A stretch of 64,000 bases of DNA from Bacteroidota bacterium (GCA_947476185.1 CANJPX010000002.1:66810-130809), one strand, 5' to 3'; shown: positions 1 to 9,087, counted from the stretch's first letter. A program made the numbers and translations. The notes: generated by a model from the letters alone, not told the origin.

Positions 1-2
1 TG

Positions 3-1085
3 TACGTTTTCATCATTGGAGCATTCCTTACTCCGGAACAGCAAGCTCAAAAAAAATATCACACACTTTTTTGGCTGAACCAAACATTGATCATCATTGT
101 TTTTCTTACGCTTATAACTAAAGGATATAGCTTTTTTTCAGTCGATGAGGACATTTGTTTTGTGGTTCTTATCGGCGGTTTTGTGTTTTCTATTCTAAAA
201 GATCTTAAAATTTCATCGGGATCAAATAGACTCATTTCAAATGAATTCTTAAAAATAGCTTTCTTCTTTCTTCTATTGTCATTTCTGGGGATCATTTCAA
301 TCATACCAATAGAACTACTTTTCAGCGCAAAACGAAGTATTTTTTATTATCTGAGTAGTCAGTTTTTTCTTCATTTTCAATACAATGGCTGGTTCATTTT
401 TGGAATACTTTCCTTGTTTTTTAAAATGATAGAAAATTACGGTATAAAAATTAACACCGACAAATTCAGACAATTTAAACGGCTGCTATTGGCAGCAGCC
501 TTGATCACCTATTTTCTGAATATTTATTGGGGCTACCCCGGACATTTGGTATTTCTTTGGATAGCATCTTTAGGCGGCGGAATGATTCAAATTACTGCAC
601 TTTTTATAGTCAGAAAAGATATTTCAATGATCTTTGGAGAATTAAAACCTCATTTAAATTCAGTCACAGCTGTATTAATGAAATTCGCATATATCTCTTT
701 TTGTATCAAACTTATTTTGCAGGTGGTCATCGCTTATCCGGATCTCGCAAGTGTCGCATTAACTATTAGGAATTACACCATCGCATATTTCCATTTAGTG
801 TTTCTATGCATCGCGAGTGTATTTCTATTCGCATGGAATGTTCAATTTAACAAACTTAAATTGATACAAAAAAATTCAAATACAGGAATTTATGTTTTCA
901 GTTTCTCTATTTTGTCAGTCGAACTTTTACTCTTTTTGCAAGGAACCTTATTGTGGATAGGTGTTGGCTTTATGACCTTTTATTATGAATTAATATTTTT
1001 ATTGACACTGGGAATTCCAATCAGTATTGTATTGATCATATTTCAAAATATAAAACATTCCAATTTTGGCGATATTAATAAATAA
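3..1085 (+). CDS. Polytopic membrane protein, 5'-truncated by window edge
   Basis: The frame is open to the left edge, so the true start lies outside the window; an in-frame TTG at 87 is probably not the start because coding-like sequence continues upstream of it. The visible 360 residues form roughly nine or ten hydrophobic segments with short loops, so this is an inner-membrane protein. Histidines lie at membrane borders (FFLHFQYNGW and YFHLVF), which would suit haem or metal ligands as in heme-copper-oxidase-like or NnrS-like proteins, but I cannot assign a family. It ends 14 bases before an Rrf2-type regulator, probably co-transcribed. If that regulator is NsrR-like, the membrane protein may act in nitric oxide or nitrosative stress. 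That role is inference from context only. Confidence 0.6.
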   Translation, partial: YVFIIGAFLTPEQQAQKKYHTLFWLNQTLIIIVFLTLITKGYSFFSVDEDICFVVLIGGFVFSILKDLKISSGSNRLISNEFLKIAFFFLLLSFLGIISIIPIELLFSAKRSIFYYLSSQFFLHFQYNGWFIFGILSLFFKMIENYGIKINTDKFRQFKRLLLAAALITYFLNIYWGYPGHLVFLWIASLGGGMIQITALFIVRKDISMIFGELKPHLNSVTAVLMKFAYISFCIKLILQVVIAYPDLASVALTIRNYTIAYFHLVFLCIASVFLFAWNVQFNKLKLIQKNSNTGIYVFSFSILSVELLLFLQGTLLWIGVGFMTFYYELIFLLTLGIPISIVLIIFQNIKHSNFGDINK

Positions 1086-1099
1086 TAAAATATTTTAAA

Positions 1100-1531
1100 A
1101 TGCTAACCAACACATGTAAAACTGCCATCAAAGCTGTGGTTTATCTCGCATCAAAACAAAAAGGTGCGGAGAAAATAGCGATAAAAGCAATTTCCGAACA
1201 CATCGATGGTAGTATTCATACTATTGGAAAAGTATTACAAATATTGGTCCGACAAGGTGTTATCAACAGTGTAAAAGGTCCATCAGGCGGATTTTTCTTA
1301 AATGATAAACAATTACATCAACCAATTATCAGAGTGATTGAAGCTGTTGACGGATTACAGATATTTGAAAAATGTGGATTAGGATTAGCAAATTGTTCAG
1401 GAGACCATCCTTGTCCGATCCATAAACAATATGGAAAACCAAGGGATATGATCAAAAAAATATTTACTGACACAAAAATTTTAGATTTAATAAATCCATT
1501 AAACAAGGGGATAACCTATTTAGTAAAATAA
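1100..1531 (+). CDS. Rrf2-family transcriptional regulator, NsrR-like
   Basis: A 143-residue protein with the Rrf2 layout: N-terminal winged helix (about residues 1-60, with the typical SGGFFL wing segment) and a dimerisation helix, with three clustered cysteines near residue 95 in the pattern C-X6-C-X5-C (KCGLGLANC, then SGDHPC). In Rrf2 proteins such as NsrR, IscR and RsrR, three cysteines here bind an iron-sulfur cluster; C-X6-C-X5-C is the spacing I recall for Neisseria NsrR, a nitric-oxide-sensing repressor. Length is normal for the family. It follows the membrane-protein gene by 14 bases and probably regulates that operon. The family call is firm; the NO-sensing role is inferred from cysteine spacing. 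Confidence 0.85.
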   Translation: MLTNTCKTAIKAVVYLASKQKGAEKIAIKAISEHIDGSIHTIGKVLQILVRQGVINSVKGPSGGFFLNDKQLHQPIIRVIEAVDGLQIFEKCGLGLANCSGDHPCPIHKQYGKPRDMIKKIFTDTKILDLINPLNKGITYLVK

Positions 1532-1634
1532 TTCCGGCTATCTGAAAATAACCACGACTAAATTTATTATACTGCCTGATTAAAAATTGATTACGATTCA
1601 GGTAATTTTTTCAGTCAAGAATCCAGACTGTTTT

Positions 1635-3746
1635 CTAAGATATTCTACTCCAATTTGTGCGATAGCCCTTCATCATTGAAAAATGGCAGGCAATATTATT
1701 ATTCTCAGGATTTTCAAGATCCATATCCTCCGATAATAATTCAATCACCATATTTCTTGCTGAATGTAGAATTTGAGAATCTTTCGAAAGGTCAGCTATA
1801 TTCAAATCTAAAACACCGCTTTGCACTGTTCCGGCCATATCTCCAGGACCACGCAATTTAAGATCCACATCCGCTATTTCAAAACCATCATTCGTTCTAC
1901 ACATTGTTTCCATCCTCAATTTTCCATCAGCACCCAATTTATGGCTTGTCATTAAAATACAATAGGATTGATCCGCTCCCCTACCCACTCTGCCCCGCAA
2001 CTGATGCAATTGAGATAAACCAAAACGCTCAGCACTTTCGATGATCATCACACTTGCATTCGGAACATTCACACCGACTTCTATCACGGTTGTGGCAACC
2101 ATGATTTGGGTTTGATGCTTTACAAAACGTTGCATCTCGTATTCTTTCGCATCCGGTTTTAATTGTCCGTGCACAATACTTACCTGATATTTTGGTTGCG
2201 GAAATGCTCTGACAATACTTTCATAACCATCCATGAGATCCTTGTAGTCCATCTTCTCCGATTCTTTGATAAGTGGATACACAATATAGATCTGCCTGCC
2301 TAAGACAATTTGTTCCCGCATAAATCCAAAAACTCTGTCGCGGTGATTATCAAACCGATGAGTTGTAGAAATAGGTTTTCTTCCCGGTGGCAATTCATCT
2401 ATCACACTCACATCCAGATCACCGTACAACGTCATCGCTAATGTACGCGGAATAGGTGTTGCAGACATGATCAATACATGAGGAGGTTGCGTATTCTTTG
2501 CCCACATCTTCGCACGCTGTGCCACACCAAAACGATGTTGTTCATCTATCACAACCAATCCCAAATTTTTAAACTGTACTACATCTTCAAATAATGCATG
2601 CGTACCGATCAGAATTTGAAGTTCCCCACTTTGTAATTGTTCATGTAACACTCTCCGTTCTTTTACTTTTTTTGATCCGGTGAGTAAACCAATTTTTATT
2701 TCCAAGGGTTTCAATAATTCAGAAACAGTTTCAAAATGCTGATTTGCCAAAATTTCTGTTGGTGCCATCAAACAGGCCTGAAATCTATTATCTAAAGCAA
2801 TCAACATATTCATTAATGCAACCAATGTTTTTCCGCTTCCAACATCTCCTTGTAATAAACGATTCATCTGTTTTCCACTTCCCATATCCAACCGGATCTC
2901 TTTGGTCACTCTTTTTTGAGCACCCGTTAATTCAAATGGTAAATGATCATTATAAAAATTATTAAAATAATTTCCTACTTTAGAAAACACAAAGCCTCTG
3001 TACGTTTTTTCACGCAATCCTTTTTGCTTCAATAATTTTAGCTGAATAAAAAAGAGTTCTTCAAATTTCAAACGGAACTCTGCCTTCTTTAATAGTTCCG
3101 GGTTTTGAGGAAAATGAATTTGTTTCATTGCTTCCTCCCTGGACATTAATTGAAAACGATCAATTATTGATTTCGAAAGAGTTTCCGGAATATTATTTTT
3201 GAAGAGTGATGCCAATACCTTTTGCATGCGCGCAATTCCTTTGGTATCCAAACTTCTGTTTTTTAATTTATCGGTGCTATGATAAACTGCCTGCAAGGCA
3301 GGTGCAAATACAGTGTTTTCATCTGTTACCAATTCAATTTCCGGGTGAGCTACATTAAATTTTCCGGCAAATGCAGCAGGCTTCCCAAAAACAACATACT
3401 CATTTGTCAAATGTGGTTTGATCTTATCCGCGATCCATTTTGCTCCTTGAAACCAGACCAACTCCAGTTTTCCTGTGCCATCAGAAAAGGTAGCAACAAA
3501 CCGTTGCGATCTCTTCACTCCCACCATTTCAGTATGCGTAATTTTCCCCCTGAGCTGAACATAAGGCAGATCAGCATTTATCTCATTTACCTTATAAAAC
3601 TTAGTGCGATCAACATACCGAAAAGGATAATAGGTAAGTAGATTGGAATAATTGAAAATATGCAATTCCTTTTTAAGCAATTCGGCTTTTTGAGGACCTA
3701 CGCTCTTAAGAAATTCAATAGGGGTATTTAAAAAATTATTCGACAT
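1635..3746 (-). CDS. recG: ATP-dependent DNA helicase RecG
   Basis: RecG remodels stalled replication forks and branch-migrates Holliday junctions in the cytoplasm. The protein has the N-terminal wedge/OB-fold region, then a superfamily 2 helicase core: Walker A GDVGSGKT with lysine near residue 306, the DEQH Walker B box, SATPIPRTL (motif III) and the C-terminal QLRGRVGRG motif VI. I place the start at 3746 (MSNNFLNTP), not the upstream ATG at 3788, because family similarity begins there; this gives 703 residues, normal for RecG. The C-terminus ends in a RecG-specific segment. It stands as a single gene converging with the Rrf2 operon. Confidence 0.95.
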   Translation of the reverse strand: MSNNFLNTPIEFLKSVGPQKAELLKKELHIFNYSNLLTYYPFRYVDRTKFYKVNEINADLPYVQLRGKITHTEMVGVKRSQRFVATFSDGTGKLELVWFQGAKWIADKIKPHLTNEYVVFGKPAAFAGKFNVAHPEIELVTDENTVFAPALQAVYHSTDKLKNRSLDTKGIARMQKVLASLFKNNIPETLSKSIIDRFQLMSREEAMKQIHFPQNPELLKKAEFRLKFEELFFIQLKLLKQKGLREKTYRGFVFSKVGNYFNNFYNDHLPFELTGAQKRVTKEIRLDMGSGKQMNRLLQGDVGSGKTLVALMNMLIALDNRFQACLMAPTEILANQHFETVSELLKPLEIKIGLLTGSKKVKERRVLHEQLQSGELQILIGTHALFEDVVQFKNLGLVVIDEQHRFGVAQRAKMWAKNTQPPHVLIMSATPIPRTLAMTLYGDLDVSVIDELPPGRKPISTTHRFDNHRDRVFGFMREQIVLGRQIYIVYPLIKESEKMDYKDLMDGYESIVRAFPQPKYQVSIVHGQLKPDAKEYEMQRFVKHQTQIMVATTVIEVGVNVPNASVMIIESAERFGLSQLHQLRGRVGRGADQSYCILMTSHKLGADGKLRMETMCRTNDGFEIADVDLKLRGPGDMAGTVQSGVLDLNIADLSKDSQILHSARNMVIELLSEDMDLENPENNNIACHFSMMKGYRTNWSRIS

Positions 3747-3815
3747 ATTTCTATGCGAATTTAACAAAATAAATCGCCCCATTCTCATTTGAAAACAGGG
3801 CGAAATAATAAAAAT

Positions 3816-4217
3816 TTATTTCCCTTCCGGAGCTGGAGGTTGAGGAGCTTCTTTTGGAGTTGGAGGAGGTTTCATTCTCCGCTCTTCACGCTTCTTTTTC
3901 ATTTCCACTTCCCTTTGCTCAAGTTTTTGAAATTGCTCTGAAGTTAAAAATGCCTTAAACTCTTCATTCATTTTTTCACGATTCTCCTTCGCCTCCTTCA
4001 TTATTTTATCTCTGTCTTGCTCGCGTTTTAAAATTATTGACTTTGTCTTCACTTGTTGTTCCGCAGTCAGACTTAATTCCTTTGTCATCCGTTTTGTCAT
4101 ATTCTCGGCTCGCTCTTCCGGAGTTTTTAATGGCGCATTTTTTCTTGGTGGCTCCTGAGCCATCCCTTTTACAGATGCTATCGCAACCGTAAATAAAATT
4201 AAAATTATTTTTTTCAT
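3816..4217 (-). CDS. Small periplasmic Spy/DUF4890-like protein
   Basis: About 133 residues from the ATG at 4217, which begins a clear signal peptide (MKKIILILFTVAIAS...GMAQ); the longer frame from 4268 adds an unlikely leader. The mature part is highly charged and helical, with two LTxEQxxK-like segments (LSLTAEQQVKTKSI and LTSEQFQKLEQRE), as in Spy/CpxP-like LTXXQ proteins, and a proline-rich tail (PPPTPKEAPQPPAP). Such proteins are periplasmic chaperones or stress sensors. It is convergent with nothing and divergent from the flavoprotein gene at 4316. The fold is suggested by pattern only; function is unproven. Confidence 0.6.
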   Translation of the reverse strand: MKKIILILFTVAIASVKGMAQEPPRKNAPLKTPEERAENMTKRMTKELSLTAEQQVKTKSIILKREQDRDKIMKEAKENREKMNEEFKAFLTSEQFQKLEQREVEMKKKREERRMKPPPTPKEAPQPPAPEGK

Positions 4218-4315
4218 AGTTTCTGTATTTTGAATTATGACAAAAAATAATAAAGAAGGTTTAATCATCAGAAATAATCAATTCTATTTGAAAGAAATTA
4301 TCTTACTTTTAGATA

Positions 4316-5515
4316 ATGAAAAGATCCGTTGCAATTATTGGAGGTGGTCCTTCAGCATTAATACTAGCCGCTCACCTGAACGAACAAAAGTTTAATGTCA
4401 CAATATACGAGCGCAATGCTGCTCCTGGCAGAAAATTTCTTGTAGCTGGGGAAGGTGGATTTAATCTGAGCCATTCGGAAGAAATGGAGAAATTTATTTC
4501 CAGATATATCCCGCGCGATTTTTTCAAAAATATCATCCCCGGTTTTTCTACTGACAACCTTCGCGATTGGTTTAAAAATATCGGTATCGAAACCTTTATC
4601 GGCACCAGTAATCGTGTGTTTCCAATTAAAGGAATAAAGCCCATCGATGTTCTTAATGCTATTCTAAATGAATTAAGAAAAAAAAATGTTACAATAAAAA
4701 CAAATCATAATTGGAAAGGATGGGAAAATGAAAAACTTATTTTCGAAGCATCTCCCCCTTTGGAGGGGGCAGGGGGAGGATTTGACATCACCATTTTTTC
4801 ACTTGGCGGTTCCAGTTGGAAAGTTACAGGCTCGGATGGTACCTGGACAAATTATTTTTCAGAAAAAAAAATTGAGATCATTCCTTTCCAAGCATCCAAT
4901 TGTGCACAAGAAGTAAAATGGAATACAGCGTTCCTAAATAAAGCTGAGGGTAAAACATTGAAAAACATTTCTATTAAATGCGGCCCCAATGAACAAAAAG
5001 GTGAACTCGTAATTACCAAATTCGGATTAGAAGGTGGGGTCATATATGCAATGAGTCCCCAGATCAGAAAGCAATTGAATGAAAATGAAACTGCAACAAT
5101 CTATCTTGATCTGAAACCCTCACTTTCTATCGAACAGATAAAAGATAAATTCAGTGCGCGTGGAAATCGTTCCATAAAAAAATTGCTGATCGACAGATTA
5201 AATTTTGATGACACCCAGATCGAACTTTTGAAAACAATTCTCTCAAAAGATGATTTTACCTACCTTGAAACACTGGCAAAAAAAATAAAAGATCTTCCTA
5301 TAATAATTTCTTCCTCAGCCCCAATAGATGAAGCCATATCAACTGTTGGCGGAATAGCATTAACAGAGATCGGCACAGATTTTCAATTAAAAAAACTACC
5401 AAACAATTATTGCATTGGTGAAATGCTTGACTGGGATGCACCAACAGGAGGCTATTTATTACATGCTTGTTTTGCAATGGGGCATAATTTAGCAGAACAA
5501 TTAAATTTGGAATAA
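4316..5515 (+). CDS. NAD(P)/FAD-dependent oxidoreductase, HI0933 / PP_4765-like flavoprotein
   Basis: A 399-residue flavoprotein. The N-terminus has the Rossmann dinucleotide motif GGGPSALILAAHL, followed by ERN (ribose-binding acidic residue) and GRKFLVAGEGGFNLSHSE, the hallmark of the HI0933-like (BaiN-related) family. The C-terminal part contains the conserved ISTVGGIALTEI and GGYLLHACFAMGH segments that close the FAD site. Physiological substrate is not known for this subfamily. The ATG at 4316 directly precedes the Rossmann fold, so the start is sound. Residues about 146-155 (SPPLEGAGGG) are encoded by a GC-rich interspersed repeat that lies in frame, described separately. A strong bidirectional-type hairpin follows about 175 bases downstream. 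Confidence 0.85.
   Translation: MKRSVAIIGGGPSALILAAHLNEQKFNVTIYERNAAPGRKFLVAGEGGFNLSHSEEMEKFISRYIPRDFFKNIIPGFSTDNLRDWFKNIGIETFIGTSNRVFPIKGIKPIDVLNAILNELRKKNVTIKTNHNWKGWENEKLIFEASPPLEGAGGGFDITIFSLGGSSWKVTGSDGTWTNYFSEKKIEIIPFQASNCAQEVKWNTAFLNKAEGKTLKNISIKCGPNEQKGELVITKFGLEGGVIYAMSPQIRKQLNENETATIYLDLKPSLSIEQIKDKFSARGNRSIKKLLIDRLNFDDTQIELLKTILSKDDFTYLETLAKKIKDLPIIISSSAPIDEAISTVGGIALTEIGTDFQLKKLPNNYCIGEMLDWDAPTGGYLLHACFAMGHNLAEQLNLE
4751..4780. repeat. GC-rich palindromic interspersed repeat inside a gene
   Basis: The stretch has runs of C then G around TTTGGA (CCCCCTTTGGAGGGGG, then CAGGGGGAGG), sharply different from the AT-rich surroundings. I recognise this as a short repeat that is frequent between genes in many Bacteroidota. 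Here it is in frame within the flavoprotein gene, encoding SPPLEGAGGG. Only one copy is seen in this window. Confidence 0.6.
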
Positions 5516-5690
5516 TTACTCTTTACTTCAATCCCGTTTCGTGAATGAATCTGTTTGGCAAAATGAATAATCCCTCTCCATTTCTGTATCAGCAAGAATT
5601 CGATCTTTGAATTTCGCATATTTTGATGTTCGCTTACCTATACACTATTTGGAAAATATGTAAACAATAAAATATCAAACGATCTTCAAT

Positions 5691-5723
5691 AAAAAAACGT
5701 CAGCTAGTGCCGACGTTTTTTTT
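5691..5723. terminator. Rho-independent terminator, likely bidirectional
   Basis: An A-run plus CGTC pairs with GACG plus a T-run around the loop AGCTAGTGCC. It lies between the convergent flavoprotein gene (ends 5515) and the pyruvate dehydrogenase E2 gene (ends 5768) and can serve both strands. Confidence 0.8.
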
Positions 5724-5767
5724 ATGATTGCCTCGCCCGGAAAAAGTCACACAAGGATTATCCGAAA

Positions 5768-7024
5768 TTAAATCGAACTCATTCCCAGCATCAATACAGG
5801 ATTTTCTAAATTACGTTTCAAGGTTTGTAAAAATGCAGAACCTAACGCTCCGTCAACAACTCTGTGGTCACAGGATAATGTTACTTTCATAATATTCCCC
5901 GGCACTACTTGTCCGTTCTTTACAACAGGAGTTTGTTTAATTGCTCCTACAGCTAAAATACAAGCATCAGGAGGATTAATAATTGCTGTAAATTCTTCGA
6001 TACCGAACATTCCCAAATTAGAAATGGTAAATGTATTTCCTTCCCAATCGCTTGGTTGTAATTTTTTATCTTTTGCTTTAGCAGAAAAGTTGCGCACCTC
6101 TGCACCAATTTGTGATAATGTTTTACCATCCGCAAAACGCACAACAGGAACCAATAACCCATCTTCCACAGCTACTGCAACTCCAATATGAATATGTTTG
6201 TTGTAACGGATTTTATCGCCCAGCCATGATGAATTTACTTTCGGATGTTTTCTGATGCTTGACGCAACCGCTTTTACAACAAGGTCGTTAAAAGAGATTT
6301 TGACATCCGTATGTGTATTGATCGCCTCTCGAACTTTTATTGCCACATCCATATCAATTTCCATTGTTAAATAGAAATGAGGAGCGGTGAATTTACTTTC
6401 AGCCAATCGTTTTGCAATGGTCTTACGCATTTGTGAAACAGCTTCTTCCGTATAACTTTCAACACCAACAAATGTGGACATGCCACCGTTAGATTTGAAA
6501 TTATCAATATCGCGTTTTACAATGCGACCATTGTCGCCACTACCTTTTAAAGCGTTAACACTAATTCCTTTATCTTCTGCCAATTTTTTCGCAAGAGGAG
6601 AGATCTTTGAACGTACATTATTACTTACTGTCTCAGACTTATTTGATTCGATCGTTTTTACTTCTGCCTTTTGTTCAACAACTTCCACTTTCGGAGAATC
6701 AACAATAGCAACCTTCTCAATTTCAACTTTTGTACTTTCAACTCCTCTTGACGCTTCGGCAGCTAAAACGGCAGAAATATCCTCTCCTTCTTTTCCTAAA
6801 ATTGCCAAAATAGAATCTACAGCTGCGCCTTTACCTTCTTGCACACCAACATGCAACAATACACCATTCTGAAATGATTCAAAATCCATTGTTGCTTTAT
6901 CGGTTTCGATCTCTGCAAGCAATTCTCCCGATTTTACTTTGTCGCCAACTTTTTTGTGCCATTTTGCAACAACACCATCTGTCATGGTATCACTTAATTT
7001 GGGCATTCTTACTACTTCAGCCAT
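5768..7024 (-). CDS. Pyruvate dehydrogenase E2, dihydrolipoyl acetyltransferase
   Basis: Transfers the acetyl group from lipoamide to CoA as the core of the pyruvate dehydrogenase complex. Order of domains: lipoyl domain (about 1-80) with ETDKATMDFES carrying the lipoylated lysine; an alanine/valine/glutamate-rich linker; peripheral-subunit-binding domain (about 137-175, SPLAKKLAEDKGI...GRIVKRDI); catalytic acetyltransferase domain with active-site motif DHRVVDG (His387, Asp391). At 418 residues with one lipoyl domain it is a standard short E2. It lies 89 bases downstream of E1-alpha and is probably co-transcribed. No E1-beta gene is adjacent. The acyl substrate (pyruvate rather than a branched ketoacid) is inferred from the E1-alpha partner. 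Confidence 0.92.
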   Translation of the reverse strand: MAEVVRMPKLSDTMTDGVVAKWHKKVGDKVKSGELLAEIETDKATMDFESFQNGVLLHVGVQEGKGAAVDSILAILGKEGEDISAVLAAEASRGVESTKVEIEKVAIVDSPKVEVVEQKAEVKTIESNKSETVSNNVRSKISPLAKKLAEDKGISVNALKGSGDNGRIVKRDIDNFKSNGGMSTFVGVESYTEEAVSQMRKTIAKRLAESKFTAPHFYLTMEIDMDVAIKVREAINTHTDVKISFNDLVVKAVASSIRKHPKVNSSWLGDKIRYNKHIHIGVAVAVEDGLLVPVVRFADGKTLSQIGAEVRNFSAKAKDKKLQPSDWEGNTFTISNLGMFGIEEFTAIINPPDACILAVGAIKQTPVVKNGQVVPGNIMKVTLSCDHRVVDGALGSAFLQTLKRNLENPVLMLGMSSI

Positions 7025-7046
7025 ATTTATAGTTAAAAGTTTAAAG

Positions 7047-7095
7047 TTTAATTGTCAAAAGTTTCTGGCACACTAGGCAGAGTCGAAGTGTGCAA
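7047..7095. repeat. Short interspersed repeat between E1-alpha and E2 genes
   Basis: The gap holds a GTTTAAAGTTT-like stretch and a hairpin GCACAC...GTGTGC around TAGGCAGAGTCGAA. The AGTCGAAG core resembles repeat material at 50.6 and 51.84 kb. It is probably a mobile or REP-like intergenic repeat rather than a terminator, since both genes appear to form one operon. Confidence 0.4.
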
Positions 7096-7113
7096 AAAAT
7101 AATTTCTTAATTT

Positions 7114-8160
7114 TTAATCAGTAATATAAGGATAGTCTGTTTGGGTATAAACATCTTTGTATAATTCATCTGCCGTCGGATATGGGGAATCCTCGCCAAA
7201 CTTAACAGATTCAGCAACAATATCATCCACATTTTGTTCAACTTTTTCTATCTCAGCATCACTCATCCATTTATTTTTTTTAATGGTTTCCAATACTTTT
7301 CCAATTGGATCTTGCTCCTGATATCCTTTCACTTCATCTTTTGTTCTGTATGTTTGAGCATCACTCATTGAGTGACCTTTGTAACGATATGTTTTCATTT
7401 CAAGCAATGTTGGACCCTCACCTTTGCGGGCACGTCCAACAGCTTCTTCAATAGATTCATGCACTGTTTCGCATGTCATACCGTCAACGGGATAAGAAGG
7501 CATGTCATACGCCAATCCTAATTTCCATAATTCATGTACATTGGAGGTACGTTCAACAGAAGTCCCCATTGCATAATTATTATTTTCGATTATGAAGATA
7601 ACAGGTAATTTCCAAAGCATTGCCATATTAAACGCTTCATGCAATGCACCTTGACGAACGGCGCCATCGCCCATATAACATAATGTTACATTATCATTTC
7701 CATTATATTTATCCGCGAAAGCGATACCCGCACCTAAAGGGATCTGCCCGCCAACAATGCCATGTCCACCAAAAAAATTAAATTCTTTAGAAAAAATATG
7801 CATTGACCCTCCTTTGCCTTTAGAGCAACCGGTCACTTTTGCCATCATTTCGGCCATAATGAATTTAGGGTGAAGTCCTCTTCCAATTGGGTGTGCATGA
7901 TCACGATAAGCGGTAATAACTCGATCCTCTTTACGGAGAACAGATTCGGAACCTGCCACGAGTGCTTCTTGCCCGATGTATAAATGACAAAATCCCCGAA
8001 TCTTTTGTTGAATATATAATTGCCCTGTTTTTTCTTCGAATTTGCGCATCAACAACATCGACTCAAACCATTTGATATAAGTTTCTTTGCTGAACTTGTT
8101 AATTGGTTTCGATACTGCCACAGGTGTTGCTTTTTTAATTTTACTTGCTACTTTTTCCAT
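7114..8160 (-). CDS. pdhA: Pyruvate dehydrogenase E1 component, alpha subunit
   Basis: Thiamine-diphosphate-dependent decarboxylase subunit that, with E1-beta, reductively acetylates E2. Seen: GGSMHIF, the thiamine-binding motif beginning GDGAVRQGALHEA and ending at ENNNYAMGTS, and the phosphorylation-loop-like region RYKGHSMSDAQTYR, all diagnostic of E1-alpha. The 348-residue length is normal. The N-terminal lysine-rich stretch (MEKVASKIKKATPV) is a variable extension. The gene lies between cdd (upstream) and E2 (downstream) on the same strand, an order I recall from flavobacteria. The E1-beta gene is not in this window, so the complex depends on a gene elsewhere. Confidence 0.93.
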   Translation of the reverse strand: MEKVASKIKKATPVAVSKPINKFSKETYIKWFESMLLMRKFEEKTGQLYIQQKIRGFCHLYIGQEALVAGSESVLRKEDRVITAYRDHAHPIGRGLHPKFIMAEMMAKVTGCSKGKGGSMHIFSKEFNFFGGHGIVGGQIPLGAGIAFADKYNGNDNVTLCYMGDGAVRQGALHEAFNMAMLWKLPVIFIIENNNYAMGTSVERTSNVHELWKLGLAYDMPSYPVDGMTCETVHESIEEAVGRARKGEGPTLLEMKTYRYKGHSMSDAQTYRTKDEVKGYQEQDPIGKVLETIKKNKWMSDAEIEKVEQNVDDIVAESVKFGEDSPYPTADELYKDVYTQTDYPYITD

Positions 8161-8262
8161 TTATTCGATTTGTGTAGAACTACAAATTTAACAATAATAA
8201 TTCAAATCCTAATTCCTGAACCTATGAAGGTAAAATCCCTCATTCTAAATTCAAAATATAGC

Positions 8263-8757
8263 CTACTTTTTTTTCAATTGTTCCGCTTTGAACATGAATG
8301 GTAAAATATCGGCAATGCTATCCAAAATACGTATTTTACCTGTTTCTCCTGCAAGAATGATCCGTATGTTTTTGTTGTGGCGCATTTCATATTCCGACAT
8401 GGCCTGCCGACAAGCACCACAAGGAGAAAGAGGTTCTCCTACATGAAACTGTTTAGATTTGCAAGTGATCGCAATTGATCTAATTGCCACATTCGGATAT
8501 TGTGCACCTGCTGTATAAATGGCTACACGCTCTGCACACAAGCCACTCGGGAAGGCTACATTTTCCTGATTGTTACCTGTTACAATAACTCCATTTTCTA
8601 ATAATATGGCTGCTCCCACAAAAAAGTTGGAATAAGGAGCATACGCCAGATCACTTGCCGAGCGTGCCTTTTTAAGAAGGTCTTGCTCTTCAGGAGCTAA
8701 CTCCTGCTCCGAATCATACTCCGTAAAAGTTATTTTCAATTCTTTCTTAATCATCAC
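8263..8757 (-). CDS. cdd: Cytidine deaminase
   Basis: Deaminates cytidine and deoxycytidine to uridine and deoxyuridine in pyrimidine salvage. The zinc site is clear: LCAERVA supplies one cysteine ligand and the catalytic glutamate, and PCGACRQ supplies the other two cysteines. NNQENVAFPSG is the substrate-binding segment. At 164 residues it is slightly long for the family (about 130) because of an N-terminal extension of some 30 residues. It is the first gene of the cdd-pdhA-E2 run; in flavobacteria cdd is also found beside porV and pdhA, and porV is here about 12 kb away. Confidence 0.93.
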   Translation of the reverse strand: MMIKKELKITFTEYDSEQELAPEEQDLLKKARSASDLAYAPYSNFFVGAAILLENGVIVTGNNQENVAFPSGLCAERVAIYTAGAQYPNVAIRSIAITCKSKQFHVGEPLSPCGACRQAMSEYEMRHNKNIRIILAGETGKIRILDSIADILPFMFKAEQLKKK

Positions 8758-9087
8758 TATAGTTATTTATCATCCAAATATAACAGTTTTGAGCCATTTT
8801 ACTGGAAAGCAAATTTAAGGCGCCTTTCAAATTTTAATTCTACAAAATCCTTACTCTTATTTTATCGACATTTAAATTTCTAAGATAAAGAAAATCCCCT
8901 ATGCTATTTGATGAAAATCGGCCTAGAGAAAAGCTTCTCACAAAACATAAATTCATTGATCAATAGAAAGATAAAAAACAATCGAATTTCAACTCCTATA
9001 CATTTTTATACCTATAAAACAGATTCAATTACCTCATTATTATTTAACACTGCATGTTCATTTAGAATTTGATTTACATTTGTAATA
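8758..9087. promoter_or_regulatory. Intergenic region between cdd and the LytS kinase, with a -7 element
   Basis: This 330-base AT-rich gap separates two divergent genes. On the plus strand TACATTTG at 9075-9082 matches the Bacteroidota -7 consensus TAnnTTTG exactly. It ends only five bases before the kinase ATG, so transcription would start at or near the start codon. No good -33 TTTG was found at 17-20 bases. No gene seen in the rest. Confidence 0.4.

Noticed and set aside
1560-1610. Terminator between the Rrf2 gene and recG
   Set aside because: Only a short CCTGA/TCAGG stem with a long loop is seen; too weak to call.
3279-3641. 120-codon frame antisense to recG
   Set aside because: Fully inside recG on the other strand with no family similarity.
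6474-6872. 132-codon frame antisense to the E2 gene
   Set aside because: Lies opposite the linker and binding domain of a well-supported gene; composition is that of a shadow frame.
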